Part shown: positions 26,118 through 33,082 of the stretch, one piece after another
How the letters are laid out: each line of letters opens with the position of its first letter
How positions within the stretch are numbered: the stretch's first letter is position 1
Assembly (NCBI GenBank): GCA_016707205.1
Contig: JADJHZ010000020.1
Coordinates: 1 to 37,984 of the forward strand
From: Haliscomenobacter sp.
GTDB taxonomy: Bacteria; Bacteroidota; Bacteroidia; Chitinophagales; Saprospiraceae
Length of the DNA stretch: 37,984 nt
Reading direction: 5' to 3'
Translations under genes and position numbers: made by a program
The notes under the pieces: model-generated
Seen by the model: only the letters and a program-made list of their open reading frames with translations
Told to the model about the DNA's origin: nothing
Database searches by the model: none

Positions 26118-27304
26118 ATATACACCGGGTACACTTCTCCCGCCTGATACACATTTTTCCCTCTGGGCAATTCGATAAAGGCTTCGGCCTCGGCAAGGTT
26201 GGAAAAATCGCCGGAGCCGTTGCCGATCACGGGAGTAGCCAGAATCTGGCCCTGATCGTTGTAGCTGAGCTTAACTTCGGGGAAGTAGGCCAGGTCTGGC
26301 TTGAAAGGCACATCGCGGGTGAGTATGGCCATTGGCCGGGCGGTGGGTTTGGCGCCAAGGCAAAGGTTCAGCCAATCCACGAAGTACCGCTGGAGGCACA
26401 TAAAGGAAGAGACCGGGTTGCCCGGCAGCGCAAAAATGGTGCAGCGCTCCTGGTATCTCCCAAACCAGAACGGTTTGCCCGGGCGTTGCTGAATTTGATG
26501 AAATAATTTCTCCACCCCCAGCTCTTCCAGCGCTTCCGGCAGGAAATCGAACTTCCCCTTCGACACGCCTCCGCTCAGGATGAGCGCGTCGTATTGGTCC
26601 AGGTAAAGCGCCAGTTTTCCCCGGATGACCGCCGGGTCGTCGGGCAAGTGGTCTGCATCGGTCTGGATTCCCAGGGCCTGGAGCGTGGTGAGCATGCGGT
26701 ATTCGTTGGAGCGGCGGATCTGGTACGGCTCCGGCGTCCGGGTGATCTCGACCAGTTCGTCTCCGGTGGAAATGATCATCACTTTGGGCAAAGCGGCTAC
26801 GGTGACGCGGGCTTTGCCAATGCTGGACCCAATCCCGATTTCCGGGGCGCCGATCCGCGTGTTGGCGGCCACGATTACCTCGCCCGCTTTGCGGTCGATT
26901 CCCTTGACGTGGATATTCTGTCCTCTGGCGATGTCCTCTATCAGAACGGTGGCCATCCCGTCCTGGAGGTCCAGATCCTCGTACCGGATCACGGTGTCCG
27001 CCTGTAAGGGCATAACGGCGCCGGTCATGACTTCCAGGCAGCCGGCGTCGTTCTGCAGCGTCATTTGGGGGGCGCCGGCGGGGGCTACGCCTTCGATGGG
27101 GAAGGTCCGGATGCCTTTTTCAAATGCGGCATAGCGGATGGCGATCCCATCCATGGTGACCCGATCGAAGGGGGGTAAATCCCGGTCTACGATCCAATCC
27201 TCTTTAAGGATGCGGTTTAGGCTGGCGGAAAGGTCGATGGTTTCTGTTCCGAAGCTGGCGGCTTGAGCAGCGATGAGTTGAACAGCCTGGTTTACGTCGA
27301 TCAT
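26108..27304 (-). CDS. moeA: Molybdopterin molybdenumtransferase
   Basis: The protein has 398 residues, the usual size. Family motifs run in order: DRDLPPFDRVTMDGIAIRY, APAGAPQ, EVMTGAVMPLQADTVIRYED, the MoCF_biosynth domain with VMIISTGDELVE, YQIRRSNEYRM and LILSGGVSKGKFDFLPEAL, then the C-terminal PLGNP-type loop ALPGNPVSSFMCLQRYF. MoeA inserts molybdate into adenylylated molybdopterin. Its place beside the cox operon gives the locus its own cofactor supply. It is transcribed with the xdhC paralogue upstream (25-base gap) and converges on mocA. Confidence 0.93.
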   Translation of the reverse strand: MIDVNQAVQLIAAQAASFGTETIDLSASLNRILKEDWIVDRDLPPFDRVTMDGIAIRYAAFEKGIRTFPIEGVAPAGAPQMTLQNDAGCLEVMTGAVMPLQADTVIRYEDLDLQDGMATVLIEDIARGQNIHVKGIDRKAGEVIVAANTRIGAPEIGIGSSIGKARVTVAALPKVMIISTGDELVEITRTPEPYQIRRSNEYRMLTTLQALGIQTDADHLPDDPAVIRGKLALYLDQYDALILSGGVSKGKFDFLPEALEELGVEKLFHQIQQRPGKPFWFGRYQERCTIFALPGNPVSSFMCLQRYFVDWLNLCLGAKPTARPMAILTRDVPFKPDLAYFPEVKLSYNDQGQILATPVIGNGSGDFSNLAEAEAFIELPRGKNVYQAGEVYPVYIYR

Positions 27305-27329
27305 GTCTTTTTTGGCAATGTAGGCGTTA

Positions 27330-28445
27330 TTAACCCCTTTCGTGAATGGTTCCTTCTTTTAGCCGGAGCGGAACCCCGGGCTTGTTCCGCATCGCTGCGA
27401 CGATCTCGGCGGCGATAGACAGGGCAATTTCCTGGGGCGATTCGGCCCCGATTTCAAGGCCGGTCGGAGTGAAGAGGAAGCCCGTATCGTCCAGTTGGAG
27501 GTCCGGAAGTTCGTTTTTCATTTTCAGAAACCGCTTCTTGGGCCCCAGAAGGCCAAGATAGGCCGGTTGTTTGAAATAAAAAAGCGGCAGCAGGTCCAGG
27601 TCTTTCTGGTAATCGTGCGACATCAGGACCACGGCCGTATATTCATTGACGTCCAGTTGGTCTGCCTGCTCGTAGTCCAGTACTTGTTTGGCCTGCGCGA
27701 AGAGTTGTCTGGAAAGCTTTTTGGCTTTGCCGATCACGTAGATCTCCCAGCCGAGTTCCGCGGCTATCCCAGCCATGGCGTTGACGTCGTAGTTGTCGCC
27801 AGCGATAACGAGCCGGGTTTCTGGCCGGATAAATTCGATCAGGATTTTAATCCGTCCATAAACGGACGATTGGCAGCAGTATGTTTTGGCGGTTTTTTTT
27901 GCCCTGACTTCTTCCATATAACCGGCGAGTTCGTTTGGTTCAACCCCGGCAAAGTCTGCTTCCGCCGTATCCGTCGAAACCAGTTGGAGTTGGCCGAGGA
28001 TGCCCGCGTCTTCCGGCGCATCGATCACTTTCAGCAGCATGCTGGGCTGGCTGGCGTGCTGGATTTTTTTCAGCAGTTCGATTTCGTTGTTGGGATCCTG
28101 GGCGTCAATCGGGGTAAGCAGCACCTCAATTCGTCCGTTGCAGCCCAGGCCTACGCCGATCTGATTGCGGTCGTCCTCCATGGTATCGTACACCACCAGG
28201 GAAGGCTGGTTCTTGTAAATGGCTGCCTGAGACCTGCGCAGTGCGTCTCCTTCCAGGCACCCGCCGCTGATTCCTCCCACCCACATTCCCGAGCTCTGGA
28301 CCAGCATGCGTGCGCCGACCCGGCGATAAGAAGATTCTTCTACGCTGACTACCGAGGCGAGGGCCACCTTTTCCCGGGTATGATCCAGGGAATCGTAAAC
28401 CTGAATAATATTCCTAATTTCCTTCACCGAATATAATTTTTTCAA
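27330..28445 (-). CDS. coxI: XdhC-family protein (CoxI-like paralogue of CoxF)
   Basis: The protein has 371 residues. The XdhC_CoxI N-terminal domain has SSYRRVGARMLVQSSGMWVG and SGGCLEGDAL, then IGVGLGCNGRIEVLL. The C-terminal Rossmann-like domain has LVIAGDNYDVNAMAGIAAEL, AVVLMSHDYQKDLDLL and GLEIGAESPQEIALSIAAEI. Unlike CoxF at 24514 it has no YHS domain. Such proteins bind and sulfurate the molybdenum cofactor before insertion. Two XdhC members, CoxF and CoxI, occur in the O. carboxidovorans cluster, and the same division of work is likely here. The symbol is by analogy. It is the first gene of the minus-strand pair with moeA. Confidence 0.88.
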   Translation of the reverse strand: MKKLYSVKEIRNIIQVYDSLDHTREKVALASVVSVEESSYRRVGARMLVQSSGMWVGGISGGCLEGDALRRSQAAIYKNQPSLVVYDTMEDDRNQIGVGLGCNGRIEVLLTPIDAQDPNNEIELLKKIQHASQPSMLLKVIDAPEDAGILGQLQLVSTDTAEADFAGVEPNELAGYMEEVRAKKTAKTYCCQSSVYGRIKILIEFIRPETRLVIAGDNYDVNAMAGIAAELGWEIYVIGKAKKLSRQLFAQAKQVLDYEQADQLDVNEYTAVVLMSHDYQKDLDLLPLFYFKQPAYLGLLGPKKRFLKMKNELPDLQLDDTGFLFTPTGLEIGAESPQEIALSIAAEIVAAMRNKPGVPLRLKEGTIHERG

Positions 28446-28547
28446 TCAGGTTTTCAACAGAACAAACGAGGAAAAGTTCAAAAAAAATCGGGAGAAACAT
28501 CCTGCCCAAAGCGTTTTCATTTGGGAAAATGAACCAGCGGGAAAAAT

Positions 28548-28586
28548 CAAAAAACCCCTTGCAATCCATTGATAAGCAAGGGGTTT
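28548..28586 (-). terminator. Minus-strand Rho-independent terminator
   Basis: The arms 28552-28562 (AAACCCCTTGC) and 28576-28586 (GCAAGGGGTTT) pair perfectly over 11 bases with a 13-base loop. Read on the minus strand the stem runs into TTTTTTG. No gene now feeds it from the right, which fits a tRNA or tmRNA body displaced by the element. Confidence 0.7.
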
Positions 28587-28597
28587 AATTCATGTTT

Positions 28598-28609
28598 GTG
28601 GAGACGGCG
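28598..28609. other. Candidate attachment site core, tRNA/tmRNA 3' end
   Basis: GTGGAGACGGCG is the reverse complement of CGCCGTCTCCAC, the acceptor-stem end common at the 3' end of tmRNA or tRNA genes in Bacteroidota. Sequence to the right does not continue as a tRNA-like body, as expected where a mobile element has cut off the gene end. The partner copy would lie beyond the window. Confidence 0.4.
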
Positions 28610-28768
28610 AGGGCTTGAAAGAAACCAATCTATAAAAACCATACACTGTAATAAACTGATTTAAAGACATATAGAAAGATTGATACTTTCTTCCAAATCC
28701 TGAAAGCTGTTTTTTGGGTTGTTGCGCCGTCGGAAGTTCTGTTTTAACTTGGGCTGAAAATACCGCTT

Positions 28769-30070
28769 ATGGGTACTCCGAAATTCAGATTAAACGCAAC
28801 AATTCGACGGGATGGCACAAGCGCCATTGCACTGGACTACCACTACCGACGGACGCTCAAAGATGCCGAACGCCTGCATTGGCAAACCCGGCTTTACGTG
28901 CTTGCCAAATACTGGAATGCCGAAAAACAGTTCGCCCGCCTGGTCGCTCCCTACGAGAAAACACGAGCTGCTAAACCGCCGGTTGCGCGAAATCTCCATT
29001 TTCACGGAGGAACTATACTTCAAATACCAAGCCGAACGCCGCCTTCACCTGCTTACCGTCCATCAGTTCCGCCACGAATTGGACGAATACTTTTTCGGAG
29101 TTCCACGCCTAAGCACAGCAGGCGACTTTATCGCCTGGTCGGATGAATACATCCGGATCTATGAACGGGATCCACTTTGCGCGTACCGCACAGCTCAAAT
29201 TTTAAAGACCGCCCTCGAACATCTTATTGCCTTTGAACGCCACCGTGGGTTTGCCCTAAGTGTAAACGATTGGGATCTTAACTTATTCCGCGAATTCGTC
29301 GGGTTTTTGCGCACGCAGACCACGGCCAAAGCGGATAATACGATCCACAAGATCGTTTCTTCTGGCGTGAAACGCTTTTTGATTGAAGCCGCTGCAGCCG
29401 GAAAAACATCAGATACCCGCTTTGCTTCCGTCACCCCCAAGCGCCTTGGAGTTGTCAAATCCGCCGCTGACGACGTGTATCTGACCGTCGGAGAGTTAAA
29501 GCAATTGTACCTCTCCCCTATGCCTGCCAATACCGCTGCCATCCGGGATTGCTTCATTTGCTGCGCATTTCTGGGGCTTCGCATCTCTGATTGGGATAAA
29601 GTGGACCGCAACCACATTATTCAGCGCGACGGGCGCCACCTCTTTGAGATCGCAGCCACGGAGAAACCGGCCAACGCGTTATTATCCCGGCCCACCCTGT
29701 TGTGCCGGAAATCCTGAACCGCCACAAAGGGCGCCTACCCTTGCCAAAGAAGTTTGACCCCAAAGTGGTGACGACCATCAACCGCCCGCTGAAAGAAGCC
29801 GCCCGGCTTGCCGGTCTCACCGAGCGCACCACCCGGACCAGGCGCCAAGGTAAGGTCGTCGAGGAAGTAGCGGACAAATCCGTTTTCGTCAGCTCCAAGA
29901 CCGCCCGCGAATCCTTCTTTTCCAATATGCTTGCCGCTGGAATTCCACGAGCCGACGCCAAAAAGTTTATGGGGCACAGCGAAAAAGACGTTTCCGAGGG
30001 CTACGACCGGCGCACGCTTGAAGAAATCGCCCTGCGATACGCCGAACATCCGTTTTTCACCACCTGGTAG
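28769..30070 (+). pseudogene. Tyrosine recombinase (integrase), two frameshifts
   Basis: Three frames join into a protein of about 433 residues. The N-terminal arm-binding part reads MGTPKFRLNATIRRDGTSAI, then a break near 28970 leads into the SAM-like core-binding domain (about 29040-29400). The catalytic part has the box I arginine in LGLRISDWDKV, and a second break near 29666, where adding one A to GAGAAACC restores TGQRVIIPAHPVVPEIL. The end has SSKTARESFFSNMLAAGIP, KKFMGHSEKDVSEGYDRRT with the nucleophile Tyr. The box II His of HxxR is replaced by Lys here (KTAR). It would integrate and excise the element at the nearby att-like site. The breaks may be real or sequencing errors. Confidence 0.8.
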
Positions 30071-30098
30071 GAATATGAGCCTCTGTATACATCCGATA

Positions 30099-30135
30099 TT
30101 ACGTGCCGCAACCGCCGAATTTACGTACCGCAACC
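30099..30135. repeat. 15-base direct repeat behind the integrase gene
   Basis: TTACGTGCCGCAACC at 30099-30113 and TTACGTACCGCAACC at 30121-30135 differ at one base and are 22 bases apart, two helical turns. The position directly behind the recombinase gene suits protein-binding sites such as integrase arm or excisionase sites (inference). Confidence 0.5.
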
Positions 30136-30272
30136 ACTGAAAAAAACAAAACGCCTGCGGGTAATCATGGAACGAGCGCACCGCGGGCAATTTTGAAAAA
30201 TCAAAATGTTCTTAAATTTATGCAAAATTCGAATGCACAGTTCATTAGAATGATTCAAGGATCCGCAAGGCC

Positions 30273-30953
30273 ATGCCGGGTTTAGCAGGCGTGCTGCTTA
30301 TTGCCGTCTACCTGGTGAGCGCGATCGCAGGCGGAATGTTTCTTTCCACCCTGCTGGCGACGATCAAAGGGGGAACCGCCCTGGCCTTTTCCATTGGCGC
30401 CGCTATTCAGTTTACGCGGGCCACGCTCGTATTCTTTCCACAGCTCAACCCGAGCCGACCCGTATTTGGCTACACAGGGGAAGCCATCGCAGTTATTATG
30501 GGCGTGGTCTCGATAGGCGAAATCCTCAGCCTGGTGGATGCGTCCGGCCTACCCTACCCCGTCGCCGTCAGCCTTAGTATTTTGATGCTGGCTGGCATTG
30601 GGATAGAAATTTTCCTGCTTAGGGAAATCCGCTTTGCTACGGAAGTTTCCCTGTATGGCAACCGCCAGTGGTGGGACGAGCTGCAGCAATTCTACCGCGC
30701 CCGCGAATCTTTCCGCCAGGAACTGGAAACCCTACGCAACCAGGCCGCGGGCATTCAGTCGCCAGCTATACCCCATAACAGCCACCAGCCCGTAAATGCG
30801 GATCAGCTTGCCGCCCTGGTCGACGCCAAGGTAAAGGCCGCCCTGACCGGCCAACAGCCCCAAGCGCCGGGAAAGTCCCAAGCGCCGGAACAGGTATTGG
30901 AAGGAATCCCCCTGGATTTCAGCAGCAACGGCCACAACAAGCCCCACCCTTAG
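30273..30953 (+). CDS. Membrane protein of the mobile element, unknown function
   Basis: The protein has 226 residues. There are four hydrophobic spans in the first 115 residues (GVLLIAVYLVSAIAGGMFL, GTALAFSIGAAIQF, IAVIMGVVSIGEILSLV and VAVSLSILMLAGIGIEIFLL). They are followed by a helical, likely coiled-coil stretch (WDELQQFYRARESFRQELETL) and a Pro/Gln-rich tail. I do not recognise the family. The last residues run into a zinc-finger-like frame at 30962, and a single-base shift could make one protein of both. Confidence 0.65.
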   Translation: MPGLAGVLLIAVYLVSAIAGGMFLSTLLATIKGGTALAFSIGAAIQFTRATLVFFPQLNPSRPVFGYTGEAIAVIMGVVSIGEILSLVDASGLPYPVAVSLSILMLAGIGIEIFLLREIRFATEVSLYGNRQWWDELQQFYRARESFRQELETLRNQAAGIQSPAIPHNSHQPVNADQLAALVDAKVKAALTGQQPQAPGKSQAPEQVLEGIPLDFSSNGHNKPHP

Positions 30954-30961
30954 CGCCTGGG

Positions 30962-31090
30962 GTTTGCAGGCAATGCGGAAAGGTATTGGCGTACCGCCCC
31001 GATCAGCGCCGAAGCCTGATGTACTGTTCCACGCGCTGCAAAACAAGGTATTACCGCAACGCGCAACGCGCTGACATTCAAGCAAAATAG
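30962..31090 (+). other. Zinc-ribbon-like coding remnant
   Basis: In this frame 42 codons read VCRQCGKVLAYRPDQR, then MYCSTRCKTRYYRNAQRA and a stop at 31088-31090. The CxxC and CxxxC pairs form a small zinc ribbon of the type seen in short DNA-associated proteins of Bacteroidota. There is no start codon close by, and the frame is open further upstream, so it is probably the end of the preceding gene joined through an indel near 30940, or a separate gene with a lost start. Confidence 0.5.
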
Positions 31091-31122
31091 CGAAGCAGCC
31101 TACAAATTTTCTTCATGCCGGA

Positions 31123-31146
31123 CCGCGGATGTTACCCCATCCGCGG
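31123..31146. promoter_or_regulatory. Perfect inverted repeat before the GIY-YIG-like gene
   Basis: CCGCGGATG at 31123-31131 pairs with CATCCGCGG at 31138-31146 with a six-base loop, 13 bases before the ATG at 31159. It could be an operator or a hairpin limiting translation. No T run follows. Confidence 0.4.
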
Positions 31147-31158
31147 ACGGCCCAACCC

Positions 31159-31435
31159 ATGCAAAAAATGATCTATATCATCCACTTTGAAACCAAATTA
31201 GCCCATGCACAGCACTACGTCGGCTTTTGCCAGGATGGCCGCTTAGGCGAACGGATGGCCGAACACTGGCACGGAAAGGGCGCCAAGATACTGGCTGCAT
31301 GCCGACAAAAGCGGATCCACTACGAAGTGGTGCGCACGTTGTCATGGTAGCCGCACCAGAGAACGACAGATAAAGAAAACACACGCCACCGCCCGGTATT
31401 GCCCGGTTTGTAAATCAAAATTCAGAAAGCCATGA
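31159..31435 (+). pseudogene. Small GIY-YIG-like protein, one frameshift
   Basis: The first frame reads MQKMIYIIHFETKLAHAQHY, VGFCQDGRLGERMAEHWHGK and YEVVRTLSW and stops at 31350. Shifting one base near 31345 continues with SRTRERQIKKTHATARYCPV and CKSKFRKP to a TGA at 31433-31435. Joined, it has about 92 residues with the tyrosine pair, the Arg of LGER and the Glu of RERQIK in the order of a compact GIY-YIG nuclease, plus a CPVC zinc pair. Similar small proteins occur in phages and mobile elements. Nuclease activity is inferred from the motif order. The final TGA overlaps the next ATG. Confidence 0.5.
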
Positions 31436-31611
31436 AGTACGTTCCAATCACCGTTTTTCTAATCGTCCTTTTGCTGATCGCATACGCCGTGGGCAACTCC
31501 ACCGGCTGGCGTGATGCGCACCAGATGTATGAAAGGTCGTTCCCTCAGGTGATCAACTTCCGACGCCAAGCCGGAAGCCTCAGGGTAGGGGATGTCGACC
31601 TGTTGAGATAG
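31432..31611 (+). CDS. Small single-span membrane protein
   Basis: The gene encodes 59 residues from the ATG that overlaps the preceding stop (ATGA). It starts MKYVPITVFLIVLLLIAYAV, a single membrane span, followed by a short polar domain ending GDVDLLR. The family is not recognised. The overlap with the upstream frame supports both that frame and this start. Confidence 0.55.
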   Translation: MKYVPITVFLIVLLLIAYAVGNSTGWRDAHQMYERSFPQVINFRRQAGSLRVGDVDLLR

Positions 31612-31671
31612 CAGCATAAGGCGCTGGGATGGCCACCAGTGGAAAACTATTCACCAGGAAAATTTAGGAAA

Positions 31672-32031
31672 ATGACCGTCCACCTGATGAACAGCGCCGT
31701 AATGCCGCGGCCTGGCGTATACACTTGCGCCCGGATCAGCGAAGGGGAGTTCTTCGACGCGATCGTCGACGCCTACCACTCTTTGAAGCTCAAAAATTAC
31801 ATTGGCTACCCTCAAAACCAACAGTACATAAAGGAATGCACCGGCATAACGCTACTCCTCAGCCGGGAAGAAACCTATTTGGAAAATGGGGACCAACTGT
31901 TGGTGATGCGATTGCGATATCGCACCGATGGCCTGAAAGGCCGGGAAATAGACCCTAAGGATTTTGAATTCTTTTTAGTCACTTATCAAACTACTAACCA
32001 TGAAAGCAATTGTGAACCGCCTGTCTTATGA
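31672..32031 (+). CDS. DUF1874-like protein (AcrIII-1 ring nuclease fold), catalytic His replaced
   Basis: The protein has 119 residues from the ATG at 31672; an in-frame GTG at 31639 is an alternative. The order of motifs follows the DUF1874/STIV B116 family: HLMNSAVMPRPGVY near the start, then YIGYPQNQQYI (residues 43-53), TGITLLLSRE (57-66), ENGDQLLVMRLRYR (71-84) and DFEFFLVTY. This family includes AcrIII-1 and Crn2, ring nucleases that degrade the cyclic tetra-adenylate signal of type III CRISPR. In those, a catalytic His stands in the IGH motif; here it is Tyr46 (IGY). So the fold is likely, but that activity is doubtful. A nucleotide-binding or sponge role is possible. It overlaps the next gene by 32 bases. 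Confidence 0.6.
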   Translation: MTVHLMNSAVMPRPGVYTCARISEGEFFDAIVDAYHSLKLKNYIGYPQNQQYIKECTGITLLLSREETYLENGDQLLVMRLRYRTDGLKGREIDPKDFEFFLVTYQTTNHESNCEPPVL

Positions 32032-32284
32032 CACCGAAACCGCCACCAAAGTGGCGACAGACTATTATTGGGATGGCCACAACTGGGACCGAAACGGCCG
32101 CAACGTGACGCTGTACCGAACGCCCAACGGCCGTTTTTTCCTGCATAGGGAGACCAGATGGCAAGGGGAACGCGATATGATCGAACCCATCAGCCAGGAA
32201 GGCGCGAAAAACTTCTACGAAGAACTACCGGAAAAGAAACTGACCTGGTCGGAAGCCTTTGGCGAAGATCCGCAAGACGCCTGA
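32000..32284 (+). CDS. Small accessory protein of the element
   Basis: The protein has 94 residues beginning MKAIVNRLSYDTETATKVAT and containing NVTLYRTPNGRFFLHRETRW. The pattern of an N-terminal 'I-V-N-x-x-x-Y-D-T-E-T-A' followed by 'L-Y-R-T-x-x-G-R-F-F-L' is familiar from small proteins in phages and integrative elements, with no known role. The closing part is acidic (LTWSEAFGEDPQDA). It overlaps the DUF1874-like gene and is probably translated from the same message. Confidence 0.65.
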   Translation: MKAIVNRLSYDTETATKVATDYYWDGHNWDRNGRNVTLYRTPNGRFFLHRETRWQGERDMIEPISQEGAKNFYEELPEKKLTWSEAFGEDPQDA

Positions 32285-32368
32285 TCGTTTTTTCCACTCA
32301 CTTGGCAGCCGGTCCGCAGTGGATCGGCTGCTTTAACTACTCATTTATTCACCTTTAAATAGTATACC

Positions 32369-32647
32369 ATGTTTGACAAGCCATTTGAATTTACAGACCA
32401 GGAATTGGCCGCCGCGTTCCGGCCTATCTTCCAAGACACCAACGGGGAACACCCCATCCGCTACGCAGAGGCTATGCGCGCCGCTGCCTTGTTTATGTCG
32501 GAAGCCGACGGCCTGGATTTTAACCGTCTACGCCTGTTTTTAAACCTGCAGGAAGCCATGATCCGGCTGTATGCGGTGTACAGCGGGCAGGATATGAAGG
32601 AATTCGAGCTGCTGACGAAGTATTACGGTTATCCTGCGGAAAATTGA
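32369..32647 (+). CDS. Small helical hypothetical protein
   Basis: The protein has 92 residues starting MFDKPFEFTDQELAAAF. It is predicted to be all-helical (YAEAMRAAALFMSEA, LRLFLNLQEAMIRLYAVYSG), without cysteines, signal or membrane segments. The family is not recognised. It lies 84 bases after the preceding gene, and a large inverted repeat follows within 60 bases. Confidence 0.6.
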   Translation: MFDKPFEFTDQELAAAFRPIFQDTNGEHPIRYAEAMRAAALFMSEADGLDFNRLRLFLNLQEAMIRLYAVYSGQDMKEFELLTKYYGYPAEN

Positions 32648-32703
32648 AAAACATCTTCGTTAAACGTCTTTTGCGCTCAACGCCAATATCGGCGCGGGTT
32701 TGG

Positions 32704-32737
32704 GGTAAGTGACACTATGTTGGTAGTGTCACTTACC
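32704..32737. repeat. Perfect 14-base inverted repeat
   Basis: GGTAAGTGACACTA at 32704-32717 pairs exactly with TAGTGTCACTTACC at 32724-32737 around TGTTGG. There is no T run, so a plain terminator is less likely. It lies 110 bases before a ribbon-helix-helix gene, whose product would bind such a site. An operator or origin element is the best guess. Confidence 0.65.
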
Positions 32738-32847
32738 AATCCGCCCAAATGCCCATTTTAGCGGGTTTTGGCGGGCTTGGATTGAATTTTCCCGTTTCCC
32801 TGTCCTTTTTTTGGGCAGTGTTTCACGCAAATTTGAAACAAAAACAG

Positions 32848-33030
32848 ATGGAAGTTAAAGTCAAAAAAGATACGGTCATCGGGTTGCGGGTTAACAAACA
32901 GGTCAAAATAGCGGCCAAAAAATGAGGCCGCAAAAATGGCCTAACCCTAGCGAAACACCTCGAAACCATTGTAATCAACCACCTGAAAACCAGCGGTGTA
33001 AAGGTTACAGCTATGGTAGAAATTATCTAA
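32848..33030 (+). pseudogene. Ribbon-helix-helix protein with in-frame TGA
   Basis: From the ATG at 32848 the frame reads MEVKVKKDTVIGLRVNKQVK, then IAAKK and a TGA at 32923-32925, and continues in the same frame as GRKNGLTLAKHLETIVINHL and KTSGVKVTAMVEII to a TAA at 33028-33030. The strand (TVIGLRV) and two helices fit an Arc/CopG-type DNA-binding protein of about 60 residues. One base change (TGA from TGC or TGG) interrupts it. As the flanking sequence is rich in indels, a read error is possible. It would be a regulator or a partition/replication control protein of the element. Confidence 0.55.
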
Positions 33031-33031
33031 A

Positions 33032-33067
33032 AAAATCACGCGCCAGCAGCAACCAGCGCGCGATTTT
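33032..33067 (+). terminator. Hairpin between the RHH and primase genes
   Basis: AAAATCACGCGC at 33032-33043 pairs with GCGCGCGATTTT at 33056-33067 with one mismatch and a 12-base loop. It begins directly after the TAA of the ribbon-helix-helix frame and ends in four T, so it probably ends that transcript. Confidence 0.5.
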
Positions 33068-33082
33068 AAAAAACATGTCTTC

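Larger units (their letters stand above)
28446..28768. other. Intergenic gap at the element boundary
   Basis: The 323 bases between the xdhC gene and the recombinase gene hold no gene. They contain a terminator-like hairpin on the minus strand (28552-28586), a 12-base stretch like a tRNA or tmRNA 3' end (28598-28609), and AT-rich sequence that may be the recombinase promoter and att arm region. Confidence 0.6.

Noticed and set aside
28598..28625. Complete tRNA or tmRNA gene
   Set aside because: Only an acceptor-end-like stretch is present; no D arm, anticodon arm or tag-peptide region was found on either side.
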